Positions 1 through 11,100 of a stretch of 64,000 nucleotides of DNA are shown here, piece by piece; position 1 is the first letter of the stretch; each line of letters begins with the position of its first letter. The notes under the pieces are model-generated. The model was not told the origin of the DNA, searched no databases, and worked only from the letters and a program-made list of their open reading frames with translations. Made by a program: the position numbers and the translations under genes. This DNA comes from Phlebiopsis flavidoalba (lineage: Eukaryota > Basidiomycota > Agaricomycetes > Polyporales > Phanerochaetaceae): NCBI GenBank assembly GCA_035772785.1, contig JAOCPU010000001.1, forward strand, positions 1,612,001 through 1,676,000. Reading direction: 5' to 3'.

Positions 1-810
1 GGACGGTGCGAGGTATCCACCTTCCTGCATGGGGGATGCAGAGGTCGTAAGCGCCGCTTTGCCATTCATTGGCAACAGGACCCGCAGGCGTGGTGCTCGA
101 TGGAACATTTAATGGTTTAGCCAAAGGCCCGTCTTTCACTCGATCACGACAAACCAGGCTGGGCACTGATTGACTTAAGGCCTGAGGTCCAACGACCCAT
201 CTCAACCACCCCTCTACCACATCTCCTATTACTGTCCGGGCCGACGTGACCAGCGTCCCCCACACGGTGAGCCTTGTTTCGCTGTCCCCCCCCCCAACTC
301 AGAAGTCGTCGATCAATCCGTTCTAGGTTTGTCTAACGCTGTTTGACCCTAGGATGTGTCACCGGCAACTAAGATTGAACAAGTTCACGGAGTGCGGCGG
401 CATTCCACCTTTGTCGGCGAGCTCAACGCGTCGAACTTGGGGGGGGGCATGCGGCAGTCGACTGCTACAACAGCAGGCAGCATCCAGTCGGCTGCACCGC
501 AGGGGGGGTCGCCATGTACTTGTCGTCGCTACTATACGTGCGTCGCGCACTGTTAGTCTGCGAAACTACTCACACTGACGGTCTCCGTGCCAGCCAACCC
601 GAGCGACTATATAAGAAGTGCGAAATTCAGCCGTCCCACTGACCTTGGTCCGTGTACTGACTAGCCTGCGCAGTTTTGCAGGCAACTATGCTAGAGGTGC
701 CTCGGAGCAGCCTAACGAACCAAAACTCATGTCATGTCCATCCACGACCAACAAGGAAGCCCCCCCTGTCACGCCGCCACGTTACCCCGCCCCTCCTACA
801 AGTCTATGAT
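1..810. other. Intergenic, left edge
   Basis: No gene is recognised here. Short frames on both strands show no family motif. The stretch lies downstream of the RAD3 stop and holds C or G runs near 288 and 438-446. A TATA-like actatataag at about 606-615 reads on the plus strand, but no gene follows it on that strand. Confidence 0.4.
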
Positions 811-3800
811 CTATCTGCGCAAGTGTACTATCATCCAAAAACCACCATCTCCGTATTCATCGTCCTCTCGACTCTTTTTCCTTGTCGGCCTCCATCTCGA
901 TTTCCTTTTGTTCTTGCCTGGTGTCGTTCAATGTCCTCCAGTGTCCACAGTGAAATACCAGTCTGATTTTCGTTGGGGTTCTGCGAGATGGTGCGCATGA
1001 ACAGCTTTGACAGGGTAATCGCCATGTCCGTCGACAGGTTTGGTAGGGCGGGTCTCTTGGATGTCCGTTACTGGTTGGATCCATCGGGGCAGCTTCGCCC
1101 GTTTGTCTGCGCGGGCAAACCTCTGCGCGCTTCCAGGTCAGCACCGACCGACACACGCCAAATGACAGCCACGGACCTTGTCCGCAAAACACCATGAGGC
1201 CCCAGTCCGTCTTTTCCACGCAGGACACGTCCCGACGCATTGTGCGGCGTTCCGCATGGCGTCGAATCCCAGAAATTCCGACTCCCGGATGCGGTAAGTG
1301 TCTCGTAGGTACTGCCAGCCTAGCCTTTAGAATACGACTCTCTGTGTATTGGTACGGGACGCTATGGGCCGTGGGCTGTGTGTCAGCCGTGCAGGCGGGC
1401 CCCAGGAGGCGGAATACTGACCCGAACATGATGACGGCACGCCATAATTATGATCGAAGTCACGATACCCTCTGACACCTTGCCTCGTATGCCTCGAGCA
1501 GCGACGGATATAAAGAAAGATACTGCGCCACGGCCGTTGTCGCACGCCTGCCGCAAGCTACAGAGATTATCCTGGAAAGCGGCGACACGCCAGGTGAGAA
1601 TTTCCGCACCCTGCGATAGTTCTCAAGAGCACGATGCTCGTTTAGTTTGCGTCAGGCGTCTCCACAAAAATGAGCTTGTACTTTCCAAACTTCGTTTAGG
1701 ATGCCCCTGGCGGACAAATTTCAGCTAGCCGCATGGAAGAAGAGGCAGCGGCTGACGAATAAAAAAAAACTCACCATGTCGTTCACGACGTTCTGCGACG
1801 CATGCTTTCCATATACAGGTAGCTAGGGAAGAACGCTACGATCCCATCCGGCACGATTTTGCTATACTCGATGAGGATACTACCGAAGTTTACGTACAAC
1901 GGCAGGATCGTTCCTGACCTCAACCGCGAGCTAATGGCCCACAGTTGGGTCGCTTCCTCGTGTTATGACCTATGATAAACCGGGCTTGGCGCACGTCCTC
2001 TCAGTCATGCATCCACACTACTCACCATGGGCAGGAAGGAATTCCGCGTGGAGTGTCATCTGATAGGACTCCTGTACGACAGGAGTAAATTGAAGCATCT
2101 TCGGATACATGTCCAGCGGCGAGATAGTGCCGGAGGTTATGACCACGCTGCTGAAAACGTTCAAAGACGGGCTTGATGGCAATTGAAGGATCCAGACAGC
2201 TGGTAGGATTGGTTTAAACTTCACAGGTGGAAATGCGGGCGGTGATATACTTACGTGAAATGAAGATGGGGTTAGGGACCGTCGCATTATCCGTCTCAAA
2301 CGGCTCGAGAATCAGTAGGAAGCCTGTGGGTTGATTAATCCGATGGAAACGCGCACTCAACGCCGCGCGTACCTTTCTCATTACGTAGAGACCAGGGTAG
2401 CAAGCTAGCGACTTTCTGTAGCGCAGAGTATTCATCTAAGCGGCTCAGCTCCAGCGTGCGGACCATGGTGACTGTAGGCGCTCCGCGCAGAAGCTGCCAT
2501 CTGAGGTTTTAGATGCTGATGATGAATAACGGCCCTGGTATCCTGCCTACCGTAGTGGCCTGCGCTTCGATTATACGTAATGTCCTTCAGGTGCTGTAAG
2601 AAGGATAGTGGCGTTTCAGCGACAACGTTGGTAGCACGCGCAAATGCGAGTCTAAGGTCAAGTAACGGTATCAGTAGGTGCCTGCTGAGAAGACTGTTCT
2701 CGCTAATAAACCTAGATAGCGAAACTCAGTCTAGAGCCAGGGCACAATTCAATACAACCCTCCGCTCACTTACCTTAAGGTATTCGACAAAGCGCTTGAG
2801 AAAGGCGACAAAGTGTTCCGCCTTTCGGATATTTCCAGGGATAGCCTCTTTTAGGAGATCTTCAGGAAGCACTGTGGGCGATACGACGTGTTAATCTCCT
2901 AAACGGTGTGGACATTGCCAGGTCACTGACGCAGGATTTGTCATGAATGAGCTTCTTCATCATTCGCCGCTTCCTGGAGACCCTCAACTAATTTCGCATA
3001 CATCATCCTGCAGCTTAGACGCGTCTGTACGTTTGATCCTGGTCGTCGCGGCTTTGTAAAATTGCTGTCGATGATGCATACGTAACAAAGGAAACTCACT
3101 CTTCGATTTTGTGTCGCCTAACCGTGTGACGCTCCTGGCCGCGCCGAGTCCAACATTGGACGTGTCAAGTCAATGCTGAGCGACTCGATGCAAACGTTGT
3201 CTGGGAGACTTAGGCCGGCTGAGCGGCAGACTGAAGAAAAGCTTACCGATATTGTGCGCCTCGTCAAACACTACGATAGCGTCTTTGGACATCTCTTTCG
3301 AGGACTTGCTCTGCAACCTTGGGATCCAGCAAGTAGTGGAAGGAGTAGATGACAATGTCCACGAATGGCATCTGAGAGCAGGTAAGTCTAGACTGTACCA
3401 ATCTACTTGACACTGAGTTTTGCTAACCATTCGTCGAACTAGGAAGTAAGGACAAATCTTGTTGTCCGCGGCCGTGTTGAAGGACATCTGCCAACGTCCA
3501 TATCCCAGGTGGTATCAGATTACCTGGCTCAAGTTTCCCCAAGTTCTGAGACGCGTCAGGATAGCAACGCCGTACGTGAGAAGACACACAAACCTCGTGC
3601 CAATCACAGAGGTCGACGGAGCCTGGGTCTTCTCGCCCCTTTTGGCATGCCGCGCTATTCTCAAGTCGCGACAGCGAGCATCGACTACCTTCCCCTTCTT
3701 CTCTTTTGACACACTAGGCCGAGGGGTTTTCAGCACAATATCAAGCTGGCTGGCTCGGGTAGGACATCTCTGTCTCTTGATGTGTAGCCGAGGTGCACTG

Positions 3801-4451
3801 ACCTCAGAATGTATACACAGGTTCTTACGACTAGTCAGACCGAGGCCATAGAAGCTTCGCTCCTTAGCCTTTTGCTCTTCTGTTTCCGCCATAGTCATGC
3901 GATATTCCATGAGGCGCTTCAACTCTGCCAGGGCCTTCTCAATCTCAGGTACTGTTCGCGAGCAGTAGATCAGTTTTTTTCGCCGCGTCGGGTAGAACTG
4001 TGACATTCCATCAGATAGGTGACAGGGATAAAGGAGATGGTACATACTTGTTGATATGATACAATTAGGGGGACGCAGTGACACCGTTTTTGCCTGTTCC
4101 GGAGGGTGGGCATTTTTGTTTATTTTTTATATTTTTTTATTTTTTATAATTTTTTATTTTATTTCGAGCACACAGTGGCCCTATTGATGCAACTTCAGAC
4201 ACGCTCCTTTCCACGACATGACGCGTCGCATACGGTAGCATCAAGTGTACGCTTCAAGTCACCACATATACGAGTATTGTTCTGGGTGCAAACGTTTGCT
4301 CAATTACAGCTCAGCAGGTAACGCAAAGGTGAGACCGACCTGGGTATATCCGGTCATAAGGGAAAATTACCTATACAATGCCAAATCAGTTGCCGCTTCT
4401 GAGAGTAGGGTCAGTCAGGCATACAGGCAGATCGTCAATGTAGAATTTCAT
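811..4451 (-). CDS. RAD3: TFIIH DNA helicase XPD/Rad3 (frame-disrupted)
   Basis: This is the 5'-3' helicase subunit of TFIIH, needed for nucleotide excision repair and RNA polymerase II initiation in the nucleus. The chosen start gives MKFYIDDLP at 4451-4425, followed by an intron with GTATGC..CAG ends. PEQYSYM and DLKRTLDA follow, then GHCVLE, the Walker A SGTGKT near 4085-4113, KLIYCSRTVPEIEKALAELK near 3930-3985, FYGLGLTSRKNLCIH, KEMSKDAIVVFDEAHNI with DEAH at 3254-3265, SVVITSGTISPLDMYP near 2100-2150, VPYQYTESRILKARL near 1320-1360, EKTDWGLMVF and ISLWTLEDIERHQ near the end. Length and motif order fit the family of about 760-800 residues. The reading frame changes many times, and a 49-base A/T block interrupts the Walker A exon. 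The C-terminal stop at 811 is inferred from an acidic tail frame and is less certain than the start. Confidence 0.93.
4114..4162 (-). repeat. A/T-only block inside the RAD3 Walker A exon
   Basis: Forty-nine bases made almost only of A and T, with a single C on the minus strand, sit exactly between the codons for HCVLE (GAA at 4163-4165) and the following ATG at 4111-4113 that begins the Walker A segment. Family members read straight through this junction. The block has no GT..AG ends, is not a multiple of three, and brings stops in at least one frame. It is either a sequencing or assembly artefact or a real insertion that would disable the gene. Confidence 0.8.
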
Positions 4452-4806
4452 GGTGAATACAGTCGATGAATGTCGTTATGTGATAAGTCGCGAATGAGGC
4501 CAGTTGGAAGCTGACGAAGAGGAACAGGACTCGTAGGCGCGTGCAGCGCCGATGCTAATATATCCGCGCACCACGTGGGCTTGCTGATGCGCGCTCCCTG
4601 CGCGCTTAGGACACGCTCGCCATCACTCGCCGCCTCCGAGGCTTTGCGTCCTGACAATGTTCTCTCGCAACCTCCGCGGCGAGGCAGCTCTGCGCTCTGG
4701 CTCAACGACCCCTCACCAGAAATAAACCGATTTGGGTGTAGGGCCATACAAACGGGACCTAAACCACCTGCCCCTACACAGCCAGACTCACATCCCTCGG
4801 CTCTTC

Positions 4807-6284
4807 ATGAGCATTTCATCCACCAAAGCCAACGTCAACTATCGACGTGTTTTTGGACGGTTTTCTCAAGTTTTCTGTTTATAGGACACTTACAATCACA
4901 ACCGTTCTCTATCACGTCATGGACTGTGTTTGCCATGCGCACACCAGTACGTCGAACGCGCCAAATGGCCCCGGAGGCTCGACGAAGAGGTGCGGAAATG
5001 GCCATGTGGGATCTAGAGGGAGAGAAGTGGACGGAGGAGAGAGCGGTGGGACGGATCCTGCATTAGGGTTCGGTTGGGCCGACACCTTGTTCGCGCCGCA
5101 TGGATGGCACAGAACATGGGGAACAGGCTCCACCGCAGGTGTCATTTGGGTTCGAACGCGACGTTCAGCGGCCGTGGAGGTTCCGGCACCGGAGGGCTAA
5201 ATTACACATCGTCGAAGCGCGCCTCGTAAATATGCTCAAGAGTTCCTGAAAACTGCTTTGGAGGTCGCAGAGAAGCGTATGGCTTCTGGAAAACTGCGGC
5301 CTCAGACCATCAGCGAACTTCTTACCCGGCATGCGGATGTTATGGAGCGTATGGGCACAAGGGACGCTCTGTTCGAAGCTCGCATCGAATTCGAGAGGAT
5401 ATGGGCGGGTCAAACCCGGCAAAGGAGTACTCGCAGCTCGCACTGCCCTCAAGCTCGTGTGATATAAACTCGCGACTGGGAGACAAAGAGGACGCGCTTG
5501 CCTGGTGGGCACGGACCTTCCAACTACTGCGCGGGGGAAAGACCTCAGCAGAGGCCACCGGGGTTTCCAGAGATTACCGAGACCTACCTTCTGGGCCATT
5601 AGCTCAACGCACATTTTATCTCTACCCTCGTATCACACTCTCCGCCTTCTATGCTACATCAGGCCAGTTACGTCAGGGGCGCAGGCCGTCGAAGAGACTT
5701 CCCTCAATCTTCTCAAGTCTCTTGCCCAGACCACAATCGCTGAGCTCTGCGTCACCCCCACAAACTCTTCACGCACTCTACGCTCTACAACGATCATCCC
5801 TCCTCTCTATCCACCTTGCCGAAGTGCTCTATGCACTGAGGAAGAAACCCGCCGCGTCCATCGAATGCTCACACGAGCCGCCGACTCCTGCCGAGCAAGT
5901 TGCGTTGGCTCTCACAGGGTTGCCCCCTGTCCATCCGATGCACCCCAGTCCAAAATCCCTCATCCTCCATCGTCGGAGACATCCCTCATCCCACCTACTC
6001 CCAGTCGGTCTCCATGAACCGGCCCGCGCGCAGCCTTCTCCGGGATTCGCGTAAGACCGCTGCCGATGGCATGGTGCCTCAATAGGCGTTCTCACAGAGG
6101 CGTCAGCTGCCGCGGGTCGAAGCAGAAGGCTCTGGACTGCTACGAGCGTTGCCCTATTGGCTGGGCAGGCGTCGGCTCGATGACGGACCCGAGCGGGATC
6201 GAAAGGCCGGCGAGGGCATCCTCGAGTCCGAGTGGAAGGTCCTCTGGCGGTAACTATGTGCGGGCTCGCGAGGTGCTGTACTGA
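4807..6284 (+). CDS. TPR-repeat protein, possibly MGR3-like mitochondrial adaptor (frame-disrupted)
   Basis: The protein can be followed through frame changes. A hydrophobic segment lies near 4860-4920. It is followed by QYVERAKW, MWDLEGEKWTEERAVGRIL near 5000-5065, EFLKTALEVAEKRMASGKL near 5240-5300, DVMERMGTRDALFEARIEFE, LGDKEDALAWWARTFQLL near 5478-5535, LHALYALQRSSLLSIHLAEV near 5770-5830 and NYVRAREVLY just before the stop at 6282-6284. The regular helical pairs are TPR-like. One N-terminal membrane segment followed by TPRs is the layout of yeast Mgr3, an adaptor of the i-AAA protease in the inner mitochondrial membrane. That identity is inference from layout and general resemblance, and a different TPR family is possible. 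The start is approximate. Confidence 0.55.
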
Positions 6285-6760
6285 CACGAGGAGAAGAAGT
6301 AGTTATATTATCGCATGATGCGCGCTCTGGCCCCGCGCGAAGCTGTGGTCGGACTCTGGCTGTGTGGGTGTGGGCCGTCCAACACGCGTCGCGCACGCGC
6401 CGAGGGTGTGTCTGTGCCGTGTTCGAATGCGAGGTGAGGGTGAGGGGGACACCAGGACCAGAGTTCGGCCGAAATTGATTCGCCTTCTCTTTGTTGACGC
6501 GTGCGAGGGGCCCCGCCTTGCGCACACAAGTCGCCACAACCTATTATACACACAACAGCTGCCAGCCGTTCGTTGCTCGATGCCGATGCGAGCCAATCGT
6601 GAGATGATGCACCCTCTGATCACGCTTTACAAATCGTTTTTGGCGGCCAGGCAGCCCAAATTGGACCCCTGATGCGCCGGTCCTCTTGTTCCCTTCCATC
6701 ACTTCCTCCCGGGATAGCTTCTGTCGTCATCACATCTGGCAGCATCGCCAAGCGGGTGCA
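6285..6760. other. Intergenic, no gene seen
   Basis: GC-rich stretch between two plus-strand genes. Overlapping frames on both strands around 6300-6620 are low-complexity Arg/Pro-rich translations with no motif. It probably holds the 3' end of the TPR gene and the promoter of the next gene. Confidence 0.4.
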
Positions 6761-6763
6761 CAC

Positions 6764-7931
6764 AATGTTATACTTCTCGCGTGAATTCCACGAACTGTGC
6801 TGACCAATCGTGCTGTATGACTACCGCGTAAGCCGCCGCCTGCCCAGCTTCGCGCTCGTGGCTGACCGCCAGCCACATTGTGGACGGGTGGCTGGCACTC
6901 AGCCGCAAAGCAGAATATGTAGAGGCTGCTGTGTCCGAGGTAGCCTCACCATGCCTGCGCTCTTCAAGCATTACCGTCACCGTCTGCCGACAATGAAAGA
7001 GTCTGCGTCCGAACCTCTCGCCGTGGCTACTCTCGCACGCGAGCCTACGGCTCCCCCGTACGCGGCATCGACCAGCCTGAGGCCCTGTCAATGTCTGCTA
7101 TTCAAGTTCAGCTGCATGTCGAGGCCCTCCCAGCCTCACTGCGCAAGCGGCAGCAAAGCAGGCTCGCTTGTTGACGAGCTATGTCAGCACCCTTTGGAGG
7201 CGTGAGTCGCAAGCTACCCACGACAGTGCAATACTCATGCATTTATTATAGGGAGAACAAGAGTTGCTCCAGCAGCACCGTGCGCTCAAGGAGACCAAAC
7301 AAACTGCTCGAGCGTGACCTAGGAACAAGGGCGCCCGCGAAGAGGGTGAAGCGTGGAAGAAGCTGGCTCAGGGCGTGCAAGAGATGCAAGCGATGGCGGT
7401 GACCGCGTTCGAGCGGTGCAATTGCAACCACGCTCGAGAAAAGAGAACATCGCGCTCTGTCAAGCGATGCACGCCTTTGCTGAGGGTTCCCGCGTCGGCG
7501 GGCCTGTCCAGCAGCTGCAGAAGATCGATTGCCGGTCTTACCGAGGAGGGTACCCAGTACAAGAAGCGGGAGGAGGACTTGAAGACCAAGGAGAAGTCCC
7601 TTAAGAAACAAGGAGAATCATGTCATCATCAAAGCCATGAGGAAGCAAACAAGGAGCTGAAGGTGAGAACAACGTGTTCAATGCGTGATATCTCCCTAAC
7701 ACACACTCAAAGCGGCGCTCCTTGCAAACGAAACCTGAAGTCAAGGAAGTGCTTGCGCTCGGGAACAAGAACTTCAACGTGCCAGATGCAGAGTCGACCA
7801 CCACGAACCAGCCGAAGAACCTACCCATTCCAGAGCTCGTAAGTATCAGACTCCCGCCCACGCACCAAAGCTCGCTACAAACATCTTGACAGACTTCCAT
7901 CCCAACTTTCCAAGAATTCTTCTTCCTGTAA
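6764..7931 (+). CDS. Coiled-coil protein, family not recognised (frame-disrupted)
   Basis: I do not recognise this protein. Charged, heptad-like sequence runs through several frames: LLQQHRALKETKQ near 7270-7310, EAWKKLAQGVQEMQAM near 7350-7400, and YKKREEDLKTKEKSLKK near 7557-7608. The C-terminal part reads EVKEVLALGNKNFNVPDAES, then PIPE, an intron GTAAGT..GACAG at 7839-7892, and a last exon TSIPTFQEFFFL with the stop at 7929-7931. Another intron GTGAGT..TATAG fits 7202-7252. The Leu-rich open frame on the other strand over 7246-7611 is a shadow of the coiled coil. The N-terminal half before about 7100 is poorly resolved and the start is a guess. Confidence 0.5.
7839..7892 (+). other. Spliceosomal intron, 54 bases
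   Basis: Canonical GTAAGT donor and CTTGACAG acceptor. Splicing joins the codons for PIPEL to TSIPTFQEFFFL with no frame change, so this is one of the few junctions in the window that is error-free. Its length is typical for basidiomycete introns. Confidence 0.75.
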
Positions 7932-8129
7932 CCGCAGAAATGTATGAACCAATAAAAGGGGGATAGATCTAATATGATGAGGTGGTATTACAGAGAATCC
8001 GTGATGTAACCTGCCAGTAGATGGATATACAATGTGCGGGCGGGACGGGGGGCGGGTGAGTAATGCTACCGAAAGCGATGCGTGAATTGCGTAGGGTCGT
8101 TATCCACGAAAGCAGGAAACGGTTCGTAA

Positions 8130-11100
8130 TTAAATGTTCTGGCATACTGTGCAGTTGAATGTGATGTGGTCCCGGAACAAGGCAGCTGTAGAGAACAAAT
8201 GAGTTAAGCCGCTAGGATGAGGTTGAAATGGATCGCACGTAGAACAAATCAAGGCGGCCAAAAGGGCGACGACCACTATGTATACGAGGTATACTTGACA
8301 ACCTGACCAAAAATGAGTATGCGTGAGTGAGTATGAGATGAAACCACGCACAATCCATCATGCGTTGCCTACAAGGGCTCTCTGTTTGGTTTGAGAATGA
8401 TGGCGGCGGGCGAAGTTTGCTTCGAGGGACGCGCAGCCAGTGTCTAGGAAGGTTGGTCCAGCCTACGTATACCTCCATATCCTAAACTATACAGCTGTAG
8501 ACTTTACAGAGCATCGTCGAGTGCAGCCTGTCAACCGAAGGGAATAAAGATTGTCGGAGGTCATGATGATCAACCGAATACTGACGCGTAGCAGGAAAGT
8601 GCCGGAACTTAAACACAAGGACATCTCCACTATCGTGACAGACGATCATTGTCCACCCCCTAAGAGGGCAGGGTTTTGCGGAACATATGCACTGAGAAAA
8701 TCGCCAAGTCCTCGGCGCTAAACCACTTGCACATAGTACCACCGTGTGCAATGTGTTCCGTCATCGATCGGTCTTCTATTCGCGTGAGAGTGGAGGCAGC
8801 GTATGAGAATCTTCCGCGGATAGCACGTTGGATGTGTGCGAAGATAGAATTTATGATACCCAGGCAACCGGCGTGCGAGACGCCGGATGCCCAAAGCTCC
8901 AGGACACCAACTGTCGAGTTCAAGATGAGTAGAGAAATGACCTGCACCTGTCAAGCTATGGTCAGAACTTACGAAGGAACTCGGAAGAAGCAAGAACAAC
9001 CAGAGTCCAAGCGGAAGAGGCGAGGAACGTGCGGCCCAGAGCGGCCATCCACGGCGGGGAACTGGTCATTGAACACCGGAAACGCCGGCCATACAGGCAT
9101 GGGGGAGAAGGGATGTCTCGAAGGAAGAAGTGGGAGAGGGGAAAAGTTAAGGTACTGGACTTCAACAAGCTATCGCGGATGGGCTGATGTCACAGCACGG
9201 ACGTGGGTAGCCGAATGTATCGGTATTGTGCAGATCAACCGGGGATGGATTGAACGACTGTGACAGGGAAGGAGGTGGCGAGAAGGGACGGGAGTGGATG
9301 GGGTGGTTCTGGCCATTGCGCGTGACAGGTAATGCTTGCTACTATGATCTGTGTGAACGGTCACATTGACACCAACGTCCCTAGGACACGTGTCGAATGT
9401 CCACGACAAAGTATGGAAGGTGGCACTGTGCCGATGTATGCAGATGTATGATAACTCCAAACGATGTCCCGAGCAGCTAGAACAAGTCCCGGCCCAACCA
9501 AGCACGCGGAACGGTCCGGACCAGACATATTCTCGAAACGGGTGTCACCCAACTTCTCTTCTTCTTGTCTCATACGGGTACAATGCAATTCGTCCTCGAG
9601 AGACGGCAGAGTAGGCCGTACCATAAATGCTACGGTCACTTGTGAACGACGGAGGTTTTACCTCAAAAGGATGCAATAGATCCGATCGCAGGAACTCGCG
9701 GTAGGTTCGATGATGAATTCGTGGCGAAGTTTAACTGATGTTGGTTTGAAGAGGAAGGGGCGCAATGCACAGCGGGCAGCACCGAGAACTCAGCAGTAGA
9801 TTGAGGTAGGGCGTGTCGTCGCAGATGGCCATGGTGGGCTGTAGAGGAGGTCATCCGATACGTTTACTCATGCCCATGTGTAGATACTGGGGCCATAGCG
9901 AACACCGCGAGTAGCGGATAGTGCAAGTACATGCGGGTTCGTTCGCGAACCACGTCCATGGCGATGGTAATCGCGGGCACCAGCTCCCGGAAGGTCAATT
10001 TTGGCTGAGAATCGAACTGAAGACATAGAATGTTGTGTGCGTGTACGAGGAACGTACTTCGAAGATAGGAGAGAGTGACAAGAAATGTTTTCCAAGCCGA
10101 ATGAGGCCGTCGATGCCCGTAAGCCCACGCTTCCAATAAATCTCTGTGTAGAGTGCGTTTAGTGCCTATAAGGTTTGTACTATCGTGACTTGTTCGCTGC
10201 TCATCCTTTGCAGCGAAACAATGGTGCAAGAAAGCGACGACGAACACCCAAGAAGGATGGATTAAAGCAATGCACGCGCTTGATCCTAGTCAAGAGACGC
10301 GTGGATATTGTTGTAGGTCACGACCAGGCTGGGCCTGGGGTAAACGTTGGCCAGAATAGTCGCATCTTGCAGTAGGAGAGAAAAATAGGGGGACAGATTT
10401 ATTTGAGGGGAAAAGAAGGAAGACCGAAAAAGCGAGGAAGGAGAAGGGAAATGAAGAACGATTAGAGGAAAAAAAAGGTGAACGAGTTTGTCGCAAGGTT
10501 GCTGTTCAATGTACCGGGTCAATAAGACGCCTAAACTGCTTTTAAAAGTGTTCAATTGGTAGTAACAAATACATAAGAGCCTAACAGATATTACAACGTA
10601 CGTGTGTCAACAAATTACAGGACCTGGGATGAATCAAAATTGACCAAGATGTCTGTTGATGTGGATAACCGGGTGTCCGTAGTAAGAACGAGAGAGGAAG
10701 CGATCCATCGGGAGCTGGTGCCGATAATAGTAATTTCTGCGTAGCTAACTGAGCATCTGCTCACCCATACCTAGTGCCGGTGAGCTATTGGTCTGGAAAT
10801 TCAAGATGGTACCGCCCGAAACCGAGAGATCACGGACCCTTTGCCACACTGGTATTACCGTCTACTCCGAGTGCTTGCATGCGCACCCTTCCGCCAACGG
10901 CTTTATCGCAGTCAGCATGACCGGCGAAGATATCTCATTCGTTCACAGGTTGCAGACCCTTCCTGAGCCTTGGACACACCACCACGGGTAGCCATGAATG
11001 TCGCATTGAGGAAATCGAGGGTAAACCGTAGTGCAGCTTGCCCTCCGATCCATGTCCCAAGCAGCGGGGGGTCCATGGTACCAAATGTCTGTTCCTTGCC

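Noticed and set aside
857..1429. 190-codon minus-strand open frame as a separate gene
   Set aside because: It contains VPYQYTESRILKARL and EKTDWGLMVF of RAD3 and is a piece of that gene, shifted by indels.
7246..7611. Leu/Val/Arg-rich open frame on the minus strand
   Set aside because: It is the antisense shadow of the coiled-coil protein on the plus strand.
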